35,683 bases of DNA from Ilyomonas limi (lineage in GTDB: Bacteria > Bacteroidota > Bacteroidia > Chitinophagales > Chitinophagaceae), in contig NZ_SZQL01000029.1 in the NCBI RefSeq assembly GCF_005233845.1, forward strand, positions 1 through 35,683. The letters are read 5' to 3'. The notes under the pieces were generated by a model. It had not been told where the DNA came from. It saw only the letters and a list, made by a program, of their open reading frames with translations, and did no database searches. Positions 7,347 to 15,509 of the stretch are shown piece by piece. The translations under genes were made by a program, and so were the position numbers. Within the stretch, counting starts at the first letter, position 1. The number at the start of each line of letters is the position of its first letter.

Positions 7347-7368
7347 TAGTCGAATTTTTAGTCGAATT
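7347..7368. repeat. Tandem direct repeat TAGTCGAATT, 12-base period
   Basis: TAGTCGAATT occurs at 7347-7356 and again at 7359-7368. The pair directly follows a terminator and lies between the metal-resistance region and the first conjugative-element gene. It could be a pair of integrase arm-type sites at an element end; no integrase or second copy is in the window. Confidence 0.4.
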
Positions 7369-7708
7369 AAGTTTGTTTACACCTCAAATTTGAACACTAC
7401 TTTACAAAGAGCAACATATCCTTACAAATTTACTGATTTCAACTGTTTCATTCTAATGGTATTATGTTCTTAACATCTTGCCATACTCTAAATTAGAATT
7501 TTATGACTACTAATGGTTCTCCCTAATGCTAAGTAGAATTCAGATAGATGTTTAGCAATGTGATTATATACTGTTGTTTGGAGAGAATAGTAAGGGGTAC
7601 TAAATATATTTAATATCTTGGATTTAGTAGAATTAGATAGCAGTCAGTTTTGGTATTGGGATATGGTATAAAATTGCTTGTTAATTGTAGAGAAGGGAAT
7701 TCATTTTA

Positions 7709-8026
7709 CTATTTAAAATTGGCTTCAATCAACCGTTGAATATCGTTCCAAAGGAAATAAACATTCCTCCTGATGCGAAATGGTCTTAGCTGGTCGTGTT
7801 TGATCCAATCGTAAATGGTAGGCCGGGATACCTGAAAGAACCGGCAAACTTCACTCATTTTCAATAGTGGCTTATAGGTTAAGCCCTCTACTTTGGTAAC
7901 ATCCTGTTCGGGTACTTTATTATTTTTGATTTTATTTACTTCCTCTCTGATGATTAACCGTATCTGATTCCAGAACTCTTCCGGCTCATAAGGGAATAAC
8001 ATAGGTGTGGCATTTGCATTACTCAT
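7709..8026 (-). CDS. Excisionase-like helix-turn-helix protein
   Basis: A 105-residue protein. Residues about 53-101 (LLKMSEVCRFFQVSRPTIYDWIKHDQLRPFRIRRNVYF) are a MerR/excisionase-type helix-turn-helix (HTH_17): recognition helix SRPTIYDWI followed by a basic wing. The first 45 residues are a helical, charged segment (FWNQIRLIIREEV). Small proteins of this type are standard in Bacteroidetes conjugative transposons, where some control excision or replication genes. It is the last minus-strand gene of the element segment, 70 bases after the preceding gene. Which promoter it controls cannot be told from the sequence. Confidence 0.75.
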   Translation of the reverse strand: MSNANATPMLFPYEPEEFWNQIRLIIREEVNKIKNNKVPEQDVTKVEGLTYKPLLKMSEVCRFFQVSRPTIYDWIKHDQLRPFRIRRNVYFLWNDIQRLIEANFK

Positions 8027-8096
8027 ATACGCTCATTTTCAAACTCACTCAGACCTGTCCTGTTTTTAGGAAGAATATTTCTTTCTTTACGGCTAA

Positions 8097-8411
8097 TCAA
8101 CTTATATGCATTAGGCAAACGATACTACTGATTTCAGGATTATAGGAGGGAATATATTTTATATATCCTGCATCATGCAGTACACGCATACACTTATTGA
8201 ATGTTTTCCTGGAGCTGATCTTTGCCAGATTCATAATTTTATCTCTGTTAATTCCAAAAGGGCTAATATAGTTCCCCTGCTTCCACCAGTAATATAGCGC
8301 AAAATATAAACTGGTGTGTGTGGCATTTATCATGGCATCCTCCTCCGCTTTTTTGTAGAAAGAGTCTATAGGTGCAATCATTACTTTGGCTTGCATTATA
8401 ATTAAATTCAT
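8097..8411 (-). CDS. Small winged-helix-like protein of the conjugative element
   Basis: A 104-residue protein. The middle (SLYFALYYWWKQGNY, then INRDKIMNLAKISSRKTFNKCMRVLHDAGYIKY) has the pattern of a winged-helix domain like those of DnaD/replication-initiation-type accessory proteins of Bacteroidetes mobile elements: a helix-rich start, a recognition helix SSRKTFNKCMRVL and a short wing leading to YIKYIPSYNP. Its ATG overlaps the TGA of the previous gene (ATGA), so translation is coupled. A second Met at residue 6 could be the start. No specific function is known; DNA binding is inferred. Confidence 0.65.
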   Translation of the reverse strand: MNLIIMQAKVMIAPIDSFYKKAEEDAMINATHTSLYFALYYWWKQGNYISPFGINRDKIMNLAKISSRKTFNKCMRVLHDAGYIKYIPSYNPEISSIVCLMHIS

Positions 8412-9148
8412 TTCTCTATTTCTCCTTTAAGTGCCGGTTTTTTACTTTTATTGTTTGTACTTTTTGGTATTGGTTCTGCATCATGTTGCACCATTGCATT
8501 TTTGCGCAACAAACGATTGTTAGCATGTACCTGCCGTTCCAACCACCGGTTATTCAAAAAACGATACGCTTCAGTTGCAGTAATCCCCTCACCATTAATG
8601 ATGTAAAATCTTTGACTTAGTTCATACTTGCTTTTTAATACGGTCAATTCAGATATCGTACTTTGTAGAGTTATATCTGTCCAAAATTTATACTTCAGCA
8701 AATTAGCTAAAACAGCACCTTCCGCAGAAGAGGTTAACGCTTCTAAATCCCTTGTAATTTCTTCAATTGTTGCTTCCTGTTTCCAGGTATTCTTATCAGC
8801 GATAATAAAGCCATCAGAAGAACTATTCTCTGGTGGCATTTGCCAATCAACAGCCTGCATTTGCTTTTCTAATTCCAACACGTCAACTCCGTTAATTAAA
8901 GAAGCTGAAATCTCTACAGCCTTTCTCAAAGTGGCATCATAATACGAGCAGGTAAGCCTTTTTGATGTTATATCTTCATGGAAGGATAGCTGATAGTTAA
9001 TTGTATCTTCTCCAAAGCACATTCGTTCACGGATGACGAATTGCTTTTGTCGAATACAAGCATTGAAAAGTAATATTCTACCTGTAGAAGCAGAAAAGCC
9101 TAAAGAAGAGAGCATTTCAATCAATGCGGAAAGATGCTGTACATCCAT
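8408..9148 (-). CDS. Conjugative-element accessory protein with FYI-x-G-x-G-x-TA-x-EA motif
   Basis: A 246-residue soluble protein of unrecognised function. Residues about 183-207 (FYIINGEGITATEAYRFLNNRW) match the FYINKGKGVTAKEAFNLLDGR segment of the 373-residue protein two genes upstream, and the preceding region in both contains a charged beta-rich part (INYQLSFHEDIT here). The two are therefore related. The C-terminal 30 residues are basic and low in complexity (NNKSKKPALKGEIEK). It is translationally coupled to the following small winged-helix-like gene. Proteins of this type occur in Bacteroidetes conjugative elements, but their role is undescribed. Confidence 0.6.
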   Translation of the reverse strand: MDVQHLSALIEMLSSLGFSASTGRILLFNACIRQKQFVIRERMCFGEDTINYQLSFHEDITSKRLTCSYYDATLRKAVEISASLINGVDVLELEKQMQAVDWQMPPENSSSDGFIIADKNTWKQEATIEEITRDLEALTSSAEGAVLANLLKYKFWTDITLQSTISELTVLKSKYELSQRFYIINGEGITATEAYRFLNNRWLERQVHANNRLLRKNAMVQHDAEPIPKSTNNKSKKPALKGEIEK

Positions 9149-9180
9149 GGTAATAAACAGATTTACTTTTAATCCTTAAA

Positions 9181-9747
9181 TCAGTGAATATGTTGCCCTT
9201 TGCTGTTGCTGATTCTTTTTTTCGGCAATAGCGTATTGCTTTCATTCAATATGTTCCTATTATCCTTAGGTACCTTCAAAATGGTTGTTTGCTTTTTTTG
9301 CTGCTGAAACAGTTCCTTAGGTGATTGTTCCACTTTAGTATTGACAGGCCTGGTAGCGTGCTGGCTAGTTTTTACCCTTACCGGCGCACTGCTGATGATG
9401 CTAACAGACAACAGGTCCTTACTCCTGTTCTGCTGTCTTTGCTTAAAGGCATCTACCTGTCCTTTTATAAAATCCGCTGCTTTTAGAACAACCCTGGCAA
9501 CTATGTTTGGATAGACTGCTTTCTTCAGTTTCTTTGTCTCTCCTTTAATTACATTCAACAATAATTTTTCATTACTGGTAGCATCTCCCTTAATGCCTTT
9601 ATGCAAATCATTAAAGAACTCCATTTTACTTTTCAGAAAATGTTTTTCCTTTACTACATCATTGCCAAATATGGCTTTCAACTGATTCTCCTTTTGAAGC
9701 CAGTTGTTTAATCCTTCGGTTACCCTATTCTTCATTCCCTTTTCCAT
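9181..9747 (-). CDS. Basic accessory protein of the conjugative element
   Basis: A 188-residue basic protein without signal peptide or membrane segment. The first 110 residues are mainly helical (GLNNWLQKENQLKAIFG, VARVVLKAADFIKGQVDAFKQRQQ). The last 70 are Lys/Gln-rich and disordered, ending LLPKKRISNSKGQHIH. The LLPKKR(T/I)-x-x-x-KG ending is shared with the neighbouring 373-residue protein. It may be a DNA- or nucleoprotein-associated factor; this is inferred only from charge and context. Confidence 0.55.
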   Translation of the reverse strand: MEKGMKNRVTEGLNNWLQKENQLKAIFGNDVVKEKHFLKSKMEFFNDLHKGIKGDATSNEKLLLNVIKGETKKLKKAVYPNIVARVVLKAADFIKGQVDAFKQRQQNRSKDLLSVSIISSAPVRVKTSQHATRPVNTKVEQSPKELFQQQKKQTTILKVPKDNRNILNESNTLLPKKRISNSKGQHIH

Positions 9748-9802
9748 ACAACTTGTTTGAATTGTGAAATACTTCTGATTCGCCGGTCTGAGTTCTATTG
9801 TT

Positions 9803-10924
9803 TTATTGGGTCAGCCCCTTTTTCCTGCCTGTTCTTTTCTTAGGCAATAAGCTATCTTCCTTTACCTGTTTATTTACCTTCTCCTTTTGCGCCTTTGTTT
9901 TCACGCCTTTATCGGTATGCACTTCCTTACCATTTAGCTTTTCGGTGTTTTCAAGTTGCGGTTTAGCATTAGTCTGAGCGGGCGCTTTAGCTTGGTTTTG
10001 AATTATCTCTTCTTTTTTTAGCCGATTCATTTGCCCGTCGCAGAGGTTGATAGTTTTATACTGGGGATTGGCTTCGATGAAAATCCGCTGCTGCTTTCCT
10101 CCATTTTCTAATGTAACTGCCTGCAGATTGCCTTTTTCAAGTGACTTCACCAGTTCCATTCTTTGTGTGTCAGTCTGTAACTCTTTAACCGGCAAATTGT
10201 TTAAGGACTTAGCCAGGTCATAGCCGTAGTTTTCATGGTATTGCTTCACCATGTAGTTTCCATGCTTATCCTTGTTCTTAAAGTCAAGCTGTAACCAGGC
10301 GTTGTAAGACTGCTCTTCTTTATTTGTCAATTCCTTGAATACAGCCCTGCCATCCAGTAAATTGAAGGCTTCCTTGGCAGTCACTCCTTTGCCTTTATTG
10401 ATGTAAAAAGTTTGCTCACGCGATTGTCCTTGTCCTTTTTCAAGCTTAGCCGTATAGCTATTGAAAAAGTACATGTCGTTGTTGTCTGACTTTCGGAAAT
10501 TTAGTACTGCTTCAAATGGCTTTTGATTAACTATCGTCTGAAAAAGCAACTGAAACTCCGGGTTCCCTTCTGCTATTTTTTGCTCCAGCTCTGCATGTAG
10601 CTTTTCACCAAAGCCCATGTACTTTACCTGCTCTTTTAAGTAGTTTACATTTTGTTCGTTCATTTTGTAGATTTTTATAAATTGGTGATTGATAAATTGT
10701 GGATTTGCTTTAGCCAGGTTTAAAAACTTATCCGGTGTTTTAATGTAAGTAAAGTCCCATCTGTCCCGGTCACTCCCGTTATTGTAGCAGAACTCCCGGG
10801 CATCCGCTTTAAGCTGAAAGAAGTAAAACTCCTTATCCTGTACAGTAGCAAGCTGGTTGTATGCCAGCCAGTTGCCCCTCTTCAAAGCACTGGCTATAGC
10901 ATCGCTGATAGGTATTGCTTTCAT
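9803..10924 (-). CDS. Conjugative-element accessory protein, extended N-terminus
   Basis: A 373-residue soluble protein. From about residue 88 (MNEQNVNYLKEQVKYMGFGE) it follows a protein widely present in Bacteroidetes conjugative transposons: FRKSDNNDMYFFNSY, TFYINKGKGVTAKEAFNLLDGR (about 172-193), NAWLQLDF, KQYHENYGYDL and FIEANPQYKTINL. Before that lies an extra domain of about 87 residues (MKAIPISDAIASALKRGNW to YIKTPDKFLNLAK) not usual in the family as remembered. The C-terminal 60 residues are Lys/Gln-rich and end LLPKKRTGRKKG. It begins six bases after traN, so it belongs to the tra operon. The function is unknown. Confidence 0.65.
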   Translation of the reverse strand: MKAIPISDAIASALKRGNWLAYNQLATVQDKEFYFFQLKADAREFCYNNGSDRDRWDFTYIKTPDKFLNLAKANPQFINHQFIKIYKMNEQNVNYLKEQVKYMGFGEKLHAELEQKIAEGNPEFQLLFQTIVNQKPFEAVLNFRKSDNNDMYFFNSYTAKLEKGQGQSREQTFYINKGKGVTAKEAFNLLDGRAVFKELTNKEEQSYNAWLQLDFKNKDKHGNYMVKQYHENYGYDLAKSLNNLPVKELQTDTQRMELVKSLEKGNLQAVTLENGGKQQRIFIEANPQYKTINLCDGQMNRLKKEEIIQNQAKAPAQTNAKPQLENTEKLNGKEVHTDKGVKTKAQKEKVNKQVKEDSLLPKKRTGRKKGLTQ

Positions 10925-10930
10925 AGCAGC

Positions 10931-11785
10931 TTACAACGGTTTGGCAGCAAGGAGGTGCCGGTTATAAACTTTGAGCACCAGATTTCTGCCGCCATTTTCC
11001 TCAAATACCCGGATGGACAGGTACTTACCATTTTCCAGTGTAAACTTCGGCAATGCCACTACCCGAACCCCGCTGGAATGGCTTTGTACGGAGCTGTCCG
11101 TTTCATTGGTAAGCAAAGGTTGCAATACACGCTCCTGTACCGCTTTGCGTTTTGCTTTTCTGGAATCCTTTATAGTGAAAGCAATGTTTTGAATACTGAA
11201 ACTGATGTTTGACAAGTTGCTTATCATGAACTGAAAGTAAAAGACATCATTTTTGATGTACAAGCCTTTCAACAACAGGTGCACCAGCCCGCTGCGGGCA
11301 TGTAAAGCATACATCCTTTTCTTTTCAGCAGCAACCTGCTTAACTGTATTCTGTAATGTTTCAACATTAGATTGGATGTTATTTTCATGCTGACCAATGG
11401 AACAATACATGCCATTTTTCGGGTTTAGCTCACTCCTGTCTGTAACAAATGAGATAGTCAGGTGTTCAGGTGCTAAACTGTAATTGACTTTAAAGGGATA
11501 AAGCTTATTGTCTGCTGTGATAACCGTAACATTTGTTTCTGTGAAGCCTGCCTTTGCTGCTTTTAATTGCAGCACATTATCGGAACCAGGAGCTTTTTGT
11601 GCCAGTACATCCTGGCTGCCTCTGTCTATACTCCTGATAGCATAAGGGAATATAAGGTGCGTTGTTTTGTTGCAGGTAACAGCTATGTTGTTGGATGTAA
11701 TAAAAGTTTCTTGTGCTAATGCTGATGATGTAAGAAATAGCGTAAACAACGTAAACAGAAAGAATATTACAAAGTAGTTTTTCAT
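10931..11785 (-). CDS. traN: Conjugative transposon TraN, VirB9-like
   Basis: A 284-residue exported protein of the mating channel, equivalent to VirB9/TrbG in other type IV secretion systems. It starts with a signal peptide (FVIFFLFTLFTLFLTSSALAQ). The N-terminal beta domain has the HLIFPYAIRSIDRGSQDVLAQK segment characteristic of TraN, followed by NVLQLKAA and LTVITADNKLYPFKVNY-like strands; the C-terminal domain includes RSGLVHLLLKGLYIKNDVFYF. It acts with TraM in the periplasmic and outer-membrane core complex. It follows traM by 23 bases. Confidence 0.85.
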   Translation of the reverse strand: MKNYFVIFFLFTLFTLFLTSSALAQETFITSNNIAVTCNKTTHLIFPYAIRSIDRGSQDVLAQKAPGSDNVLQLKAAKAGFTETNVTVITADNKLYPFKVNYSLAPEHLTISFVTDRSELNPKNGMYCSIGQHENNIQSNVETLQNTVKQVAAEKKRMYALHARSGLVHLLLKGLYIKNDVFYFQFMISNLSNISFSIQNIAFTIKDSRKAKRKAVQERVLQPLLTNETDSSVQSHSSGVRVVALPKFTLENGKYLSIRVFEENGGRNLVLKVYNRHLLAAKPL

Positions 11786-11808
11786 AACTAATTGAGTTGA
11801 ATGTATTG

Positions 11809-13113
11809 CTAAAGCTGGTGAGTGTTCTTTAATAAAACCTGGTATCCTGCGGGAAGGGTAACTTTTATCAGCTTTATTTTTTTACTTAGTATTGTCCTGG
11901 CGGTTTCAATGCCGGCATTGGCTGCTTGTGCACCAAGGGAAGGATTAAACAAGGATGTCCCAAAGCCACTTGTCACGCGGTCTGCTGACTGCTTTGCAGC
12001 ATTGATACTAATGGAACCGGGTACATAAATACCTTCCAACCCATCCATATCATACACGTTCAGTGAAACCGGCAGTATATTATTTCCAAAACGGATGGAA
12101 TGAATACCAATAGTTAACCGCTCATTCTTTAACGCTGCAATACCATATAATAAGCATCCTTTTGGAATTATTTTGCCCTGTACTGTTATTTCCTGCTGGA
12201 GAGACAGTTTTACAGTAGCGCCATTAACTACTGTTTGTGTTTCTGCTATCATTGCTCCAAAGGCATTTGCATCTGTCGTATCCGCCATAGTCAATGAATT
12301 ACTTTCACTATAAAATGCATTTTGTATCAACGTAGTTGGGTTTGGCACATTTACAGCCGTCGGAGTCTGAAGCGTTGATACCGGGGTACGTTTATCCCTT
12401 TTGCGAACTGCCAGGACCTGCTCATTCCTACTTACGCTTTGACTGATTTGCAGCTCCGTATCCTTCAACAGTTCCGGATGTTGTATAGCAGCAATTTTAT
12501 CCAGCATTTGGTTCAACTGTGCTATTTCCGGATCTTCTGTTTTTTTCTCCTTTATACGATTCATCATCGCTTCCAATTGGTCAACACGACTATTATAAAC
12601 GGGCGTATTTACGGGCGGGTATTGATTGGAAGCGAAGTCATTTTGTGCATTTGAACGTTTGGAATTTGCCAGTGCTTTATTAAGCTGATTTAACTTACTA
12701 TACACCTTAGCTTCATTAGCGTCTACATCACTGGTATTATCTGGCAATGGATTGTATAGCTCCTGATTAGCTGAAAGAAGATTTAGCTTCGTATTTCTGG
12801 AAGCGCTATCATTCCGATTATTAAGTTTAAACCAGTATGGGTCATTACGCTTTTCTTCCAGTAGCTTCGCCGAATCTTTGGATGCCTGCTGGTAAAAGCT
12901 AAGCTTATCAAAGCCTTTATCACTTTTGAATTTTGCATCCGGCAATTGTGTGTTTAATCCGCTTTGAGAATTATTTGTTGCGTTTGTTTTATTGTTTTTA
13001 CCGCCACCTATAGCCCAAAAGAAAAGCGTCATAAACGGAAGAATGAAGAGCGGCATAAAAATCAACATTTTACGTTTGCTCCTCAGCCTTTCGGAATGTT
13101 GTGCTGTTTGCAT
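11809..13113 (-). CDS. traM: Conjugative transposon TraM, VirB10-like
   Basis: A 434-residue inner-membrane-anchored channel protein. After a short basic cytoplasmic tail a single membrane segment lies at about 17-38 (LIFMPLFILPFMTLFFWAIG). A long Asn/Gln/Lys-rich periplasmic linker (40-250) follows, including a predicted coiled-coil stretch around LNQMLDKIAAIQ. The conserved C-terminal domain (about 275-434) starts AMIAETQTVVNGATVKLSL and contains GKIIPKGCLLYGIA and the RVTSGFGTS segment, typical of Bacteroidetes TraM. It would bridge the inner-membrane complex to TraN. Confidence 0.85.
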   Translation of the reverse strand: MQTAQHSERLRSKRKMLIFMPLFILPFMTLFFWAIGGGKNNKTNATNNSQSGLNTQLPDAKFKSDKGFDKLSFYQQASKDSAKLLEEKRNDPYWFKLNNRNDSASRNTKLNLLSANQELYNPLPDNTSDVDANEAKVYSKLNQLNKALANSKRSNAQNDFASNQYPPVNTPVYNSRVDQLEAMMNRIKEKKTEDPEIAQLNQMLDKIAAIQHPELLKDTELQISQSVSRNEQVLAVRKRDKRTPVSTLQTPTAVNVPNPTTLIQNAFYSESNSLTMADTTDANAFGAMIAETQTVVNGATVKLSLQQEITVQGKIIPKGCLLYGIAALKNERLTIGIHSIRFGNNILPVSLNVYDMDGLEGIYVPGSISINAAKQSADRVTSGFGTSLFNPSLGAQAANAGIETARTILSKKIKLIKVTLPAGYQVLLKNTHQL

Positions 13114-13122
13114 GTGTTTATT

Positions 13123-13629
13123 TTATTGATTTAAGAAAATGCTGTCTACTTTGTAAATACTGTCTAATAAATAAGGCCTCGCCTGCATAAGACTGTCATA
13201 TACTTTCCTGCCTTCCGAACTTTGCAGCAATCGCCCTAAATGGCGCTTGAATTGACTGAATCGTTTATACTCCTTGCCGGTGATTAAACTGTCCCTGATT
13301 GTTGGTTTAAGTTTATGCGTTATGGCGTATTTAGGAAATGTGATTTTTGTAGTTGACACCGGAGTGTTGACCATAATAAAAGAATACAACATCACTGTTA
13401 TACTGCAACTGCCGAATGATAAGCTGAATAGCAGCAGCAACAGTTTTTGTTTTCTTTTTGTAAACTGTTTTGTTTTCGACTGCAGATACTTTGCAAATCT
13501 CTCTTGTGTTGCTTTTATATGAAAAGCAGCGAGCTTAAGACTATGTTCATTACTTTTTTGCACACCCTTGCTGTAATCATTATTAAAAAGATTCTTCATT
13601 TTAGAATTATTTATTTTGATGGTAAACAT
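13123..13629 (-). CDS. TraL-position single-pass membrane protein
   Basis: A 168-residue protein with a basic N-terminal half, one membrane segment at about 65-90 (LLLLLFSLSFGSCSITVMLYSFIM) and a periplasmic C-terminal domain (RFSQFKRHLGRLLQSSEGRKVYDSLMQARPYLLDSIYKVD). The ATG shares one base with the traK stop (TAATG), showing translational coupling. Position between TraK and TraM is that of TraL in CTnDOT-type clusters; the sequence itself is a looser match, so the name is by position. An internal ATG ten codons in (MKNLFNN) is an alternative start. Confidence 0.6.
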   Translation of the reverse strand: MFTIKINNSKMKNLFNNDYSKGVQKSNEHSLKLAAFHIKATQERFAKYLQSKTKQFTKRKQKLLLLLFSLSFGSCSITVMLYSFIMVNTPVSTTKITFPKYAITHKLKPTIRDSLITGKEYKRFSQFKRHLGRLLQSSEGRKVYDSLMQARPYLLDSIYKVDSIFLNQ

Positions 13630-14246
13630 TAACGTGGCTCTATTTTGATGTCCTTATTCTCAATCGTGTTCCATCGTTCAATCAGAAAACCATGAGGATT
13701 GTTATCGGAGCGGGAGACATCTCTTAGGTAGCCTTCCGTTATTAAGTTGCGTATGACGATGCTGCTGGGGCGTGTTATCTTTTCTGTGGCATAACATCGC
13801 CAGTAGAACGGGTATTGAGCCGTGTTTACCTGTACACTATCAATGTTAATGGACTGGCTGATATTACCGGAAATGATGTTTGCATAATAACTGTTCTCTT
13901 TGAGGTTATCGTAGGCTCTTTTTGCAGAAGCATCTGCCAGGTACAATGCTTTGGTGATGTTGGATTGGATTACTTTATCGTCGGGGTCCAACGTAAAGAA
14001 GTAGTAATGAAACATCCGGATGTGATCCCTTGCTTCTACTGGTATATTCTCCTGGCGGCTGCTGGCAGTTGCCTGTAAAATCTTTCCATCAGCCAGGATA
14101 TACATTTGCTCATGGCTCTCTTTTACTACTGCTGTTGTTTTGTAGATAGCAAAAGCACAAACAGCGAAGCAAATGATCATTACAAACAAACAAAAGTTCC
14201 TGACTAACTTAAATGCTGTATCTATCTGTTTTAATTGCTGAAACAT
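13629..14246 (-). CDS. traK: Conjugative transposon TraK, VirB8-like
   Basis: A 205-residue bitopic inner-membrane protein with the membrane segment at about 18-38 (NFCLFVMIICFAVCAFAIY) and a periplasmic NTF2-like domain, as in VirB8. Family marks include PVEARDHIRMFHYYFFTLDPDD (about 70-91), SAKRAYDNLKENSYYANII and the final strand RNLITEGYLRDVSRSDNNPHGFLIERW. It serves as an assembly hub between the ATPase and the core complex. It follows traJ by 11 bases and is coupled to the next gene. Confidence 0.9.
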   Translation of the reverse strand: MFQQLKQIDTAFKLVRNFCLFVMIICFAVCAFAIYKTTAVVKESHEQMYILADGKILQATASSRQENIPVEARDHIRMFHYYFFTLDPDDKVIQSNITKALYLADASAKRAYDNLKENSYYANIISGNISQSINIDSVQVNTAQYPFYWRCYATEKITRPSSIVIRNLITEGYLRDVSRSDNNPHGFLIERWNTIENKDIKIEPR

Positions 14247-14257
14247 GCTTTATTGGT

Positions 14258-15475
14258 TTAACTGTTACCACTGAGTTTGCTATGCTGATGATGATTATTA
14301 CTACCGCCGCCATCTTTGAAATACCCCGAGTTGATATTAAAGCCTGTCATGCTCTGTTGCACTTTTTCCCTGCCATTACCCAAAGCATCTGCCACCATAC
14401 CGCCTCCGCCTTTAACTGTATTCATAGCCGATTGCGTGGTGCTTCCAAACAGAGAAGTTACTTTATAGAGCAGGGTATTACCACCACCGGCATGCACGAT
14501 ATAGTTGGCAACAGATGGAACGGTGAAGTAGCCTACAATACCAATGATCATAAAGATGAGGTAAGCCGTATCCGTTGAACTAAAGAAAGTGTTACCAGTG
14601 TCGTTTATCTGGCTGATGTCTAACTGTAACATTAACTCCTGTATCTTGCCAATGATGCTTCCGAATATATTAGCTACCGGCAGCCAGAGAAAGATGTTGA
14701 TATATCTTGCCAGCCATACCGTGAGTGTATGCTGAAAGCCGTCAAACACCGCCAGCCCGAATACCAGCGGACCTAAGATGGAGAGCACAATCAGGTAAAA
14801 AGTCCTAATGGTATTAATACACAAAGCAGCAGCTTCATACAACACTTCCAGTACTTCCGACATCCACTGCTTAATAGAATTCTTAAAGTTGTAAGAGGCT
14901 TTTGCCATGGCGAATTTGATGTCGTTGCCGATGCCCTCCATCATGCCTTCACTGGAAGCATTCGGATCATCAGGATGGGTGTATTGGTACCATTTATCCC
15001 TGTCGCCGGAACCATCCACTCCTACATACATCTGCCATGCATCGGTTCGTTTAATGGCTTCTTCCTTTTGCTGTAACAATGTGGCAATTGCCTGATCTGA
15101 ACCTGTTACCATGGAAGCCGTACCGCTTACCACCGGTTGCATCACCCCGTTAATGATTGCAATTACAGCAGGAAACAGCAGCACTGCTATGCCAATAGCA
15201 AAAGGGCGCAACAAGGGATAAAAATCAATCGGCTCTGCATTGGCGATATGCCGCCATACTCTTGCAGCAATGTACCAGGTAGCTGCAAAGCCCGCTATGC
15301 CTCTTCCAATGCCTATCAACTGGCTACATAGGGGCATCATTTCGGTGTAGAGTTGATCCAGCACCTGCTGCATATTTTTTAAATCATCCCCAACACCGGT
15401 GTCTTGTGCATTGGATAGTAAAGGCAACAGGAAGCCTGTAGCTGCCAGGCTGACAACTTTGAATATAGTTCTCAT
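14258..15475 (-). CDS. traJ: Conjugative transposon TraJ, VirB6-like channel protein
   Basis: A 405-residue polytopic inner-membrane protein. It begins with a signal-like segment (VVSLAATGFLLPLLSNAQ), then has membrane segments near 55-75, 88-112, 215-245 (TIRTFYLIVLSILGPLVFGLAVFDGF), 255-275 and 305-330. The cytoplasmic or periplasmic loop 130-200 holds WYQYTHPDDPN. The C-terminal tail is Gly/Asn-rich and ends in a His/Asn run (GGGSNNHHQHSKLSG). VirB6-type proteins form part of the inner-membrane translocation pore. Placement after the TraI-like genes and before traK is the normal order. Confidence 0.9.
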   Translation of the reverse strand: MRTIFKVVSLAATGFLLPLLSNAQDTGVGDDLKNMQQVLDQLYTEMMPLCSQLIGIGRGIAGFAATWYIAARVWRHIANAEPIDFYPLLRPFAIGIAVLLFPAVIAIINGVMQPVVSGTASMVTGSDQAIATLLQQKEEAIKRTDAWQMYVGVDGSGDRDKWYQYTHPDDPNASSEGMMEGIGNDIKFAMAKASYNFKNSIKQWMSEVLEVLYEAAALCINTIRTFYLIVLSILGPLVFGLAVFDGFQHTLTVWLARYINIFLWLPVANIFGSIIGKIQELMLQLDISQINDTGNTFFSSTDTAYLIFMIIGIVGYFTVPSVANYIVHAGGGNTLLYKVTSLFGSTTQSAMNTVKGGGGMVADALGNGREKVQQSMTGFNINSGYFKDGGGSNNHHQHSKLSGNS

Positions 15476-15509
15476 ATTGTATATGGGTTACTTAATTACT
15501 GGTGGTGTG

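Larger units (their letters stand above)
6440..7708. other. Gene-poor stretch with relics and small hairpins
   Basis: No intact gene is evident. Visible items are a 20-base near-palindrome TCTCCAACAC/TTGTTGGAGA (9-base arms, 6721-6740), a CTCCTG/CAGGAG hairpin near 6650-6672, an interrupted frame at 6709-6960, and the terminator and repeat group at 7285-7368. The rest is A/T-rich with no supported content. Confidence 0.5.

Noticed and set aside
14213-14578. 121-codon plus-strand frame opposite traJ
   Set aside because: It mirrors conserved TraJ coding sequence and shows no family or start signal.
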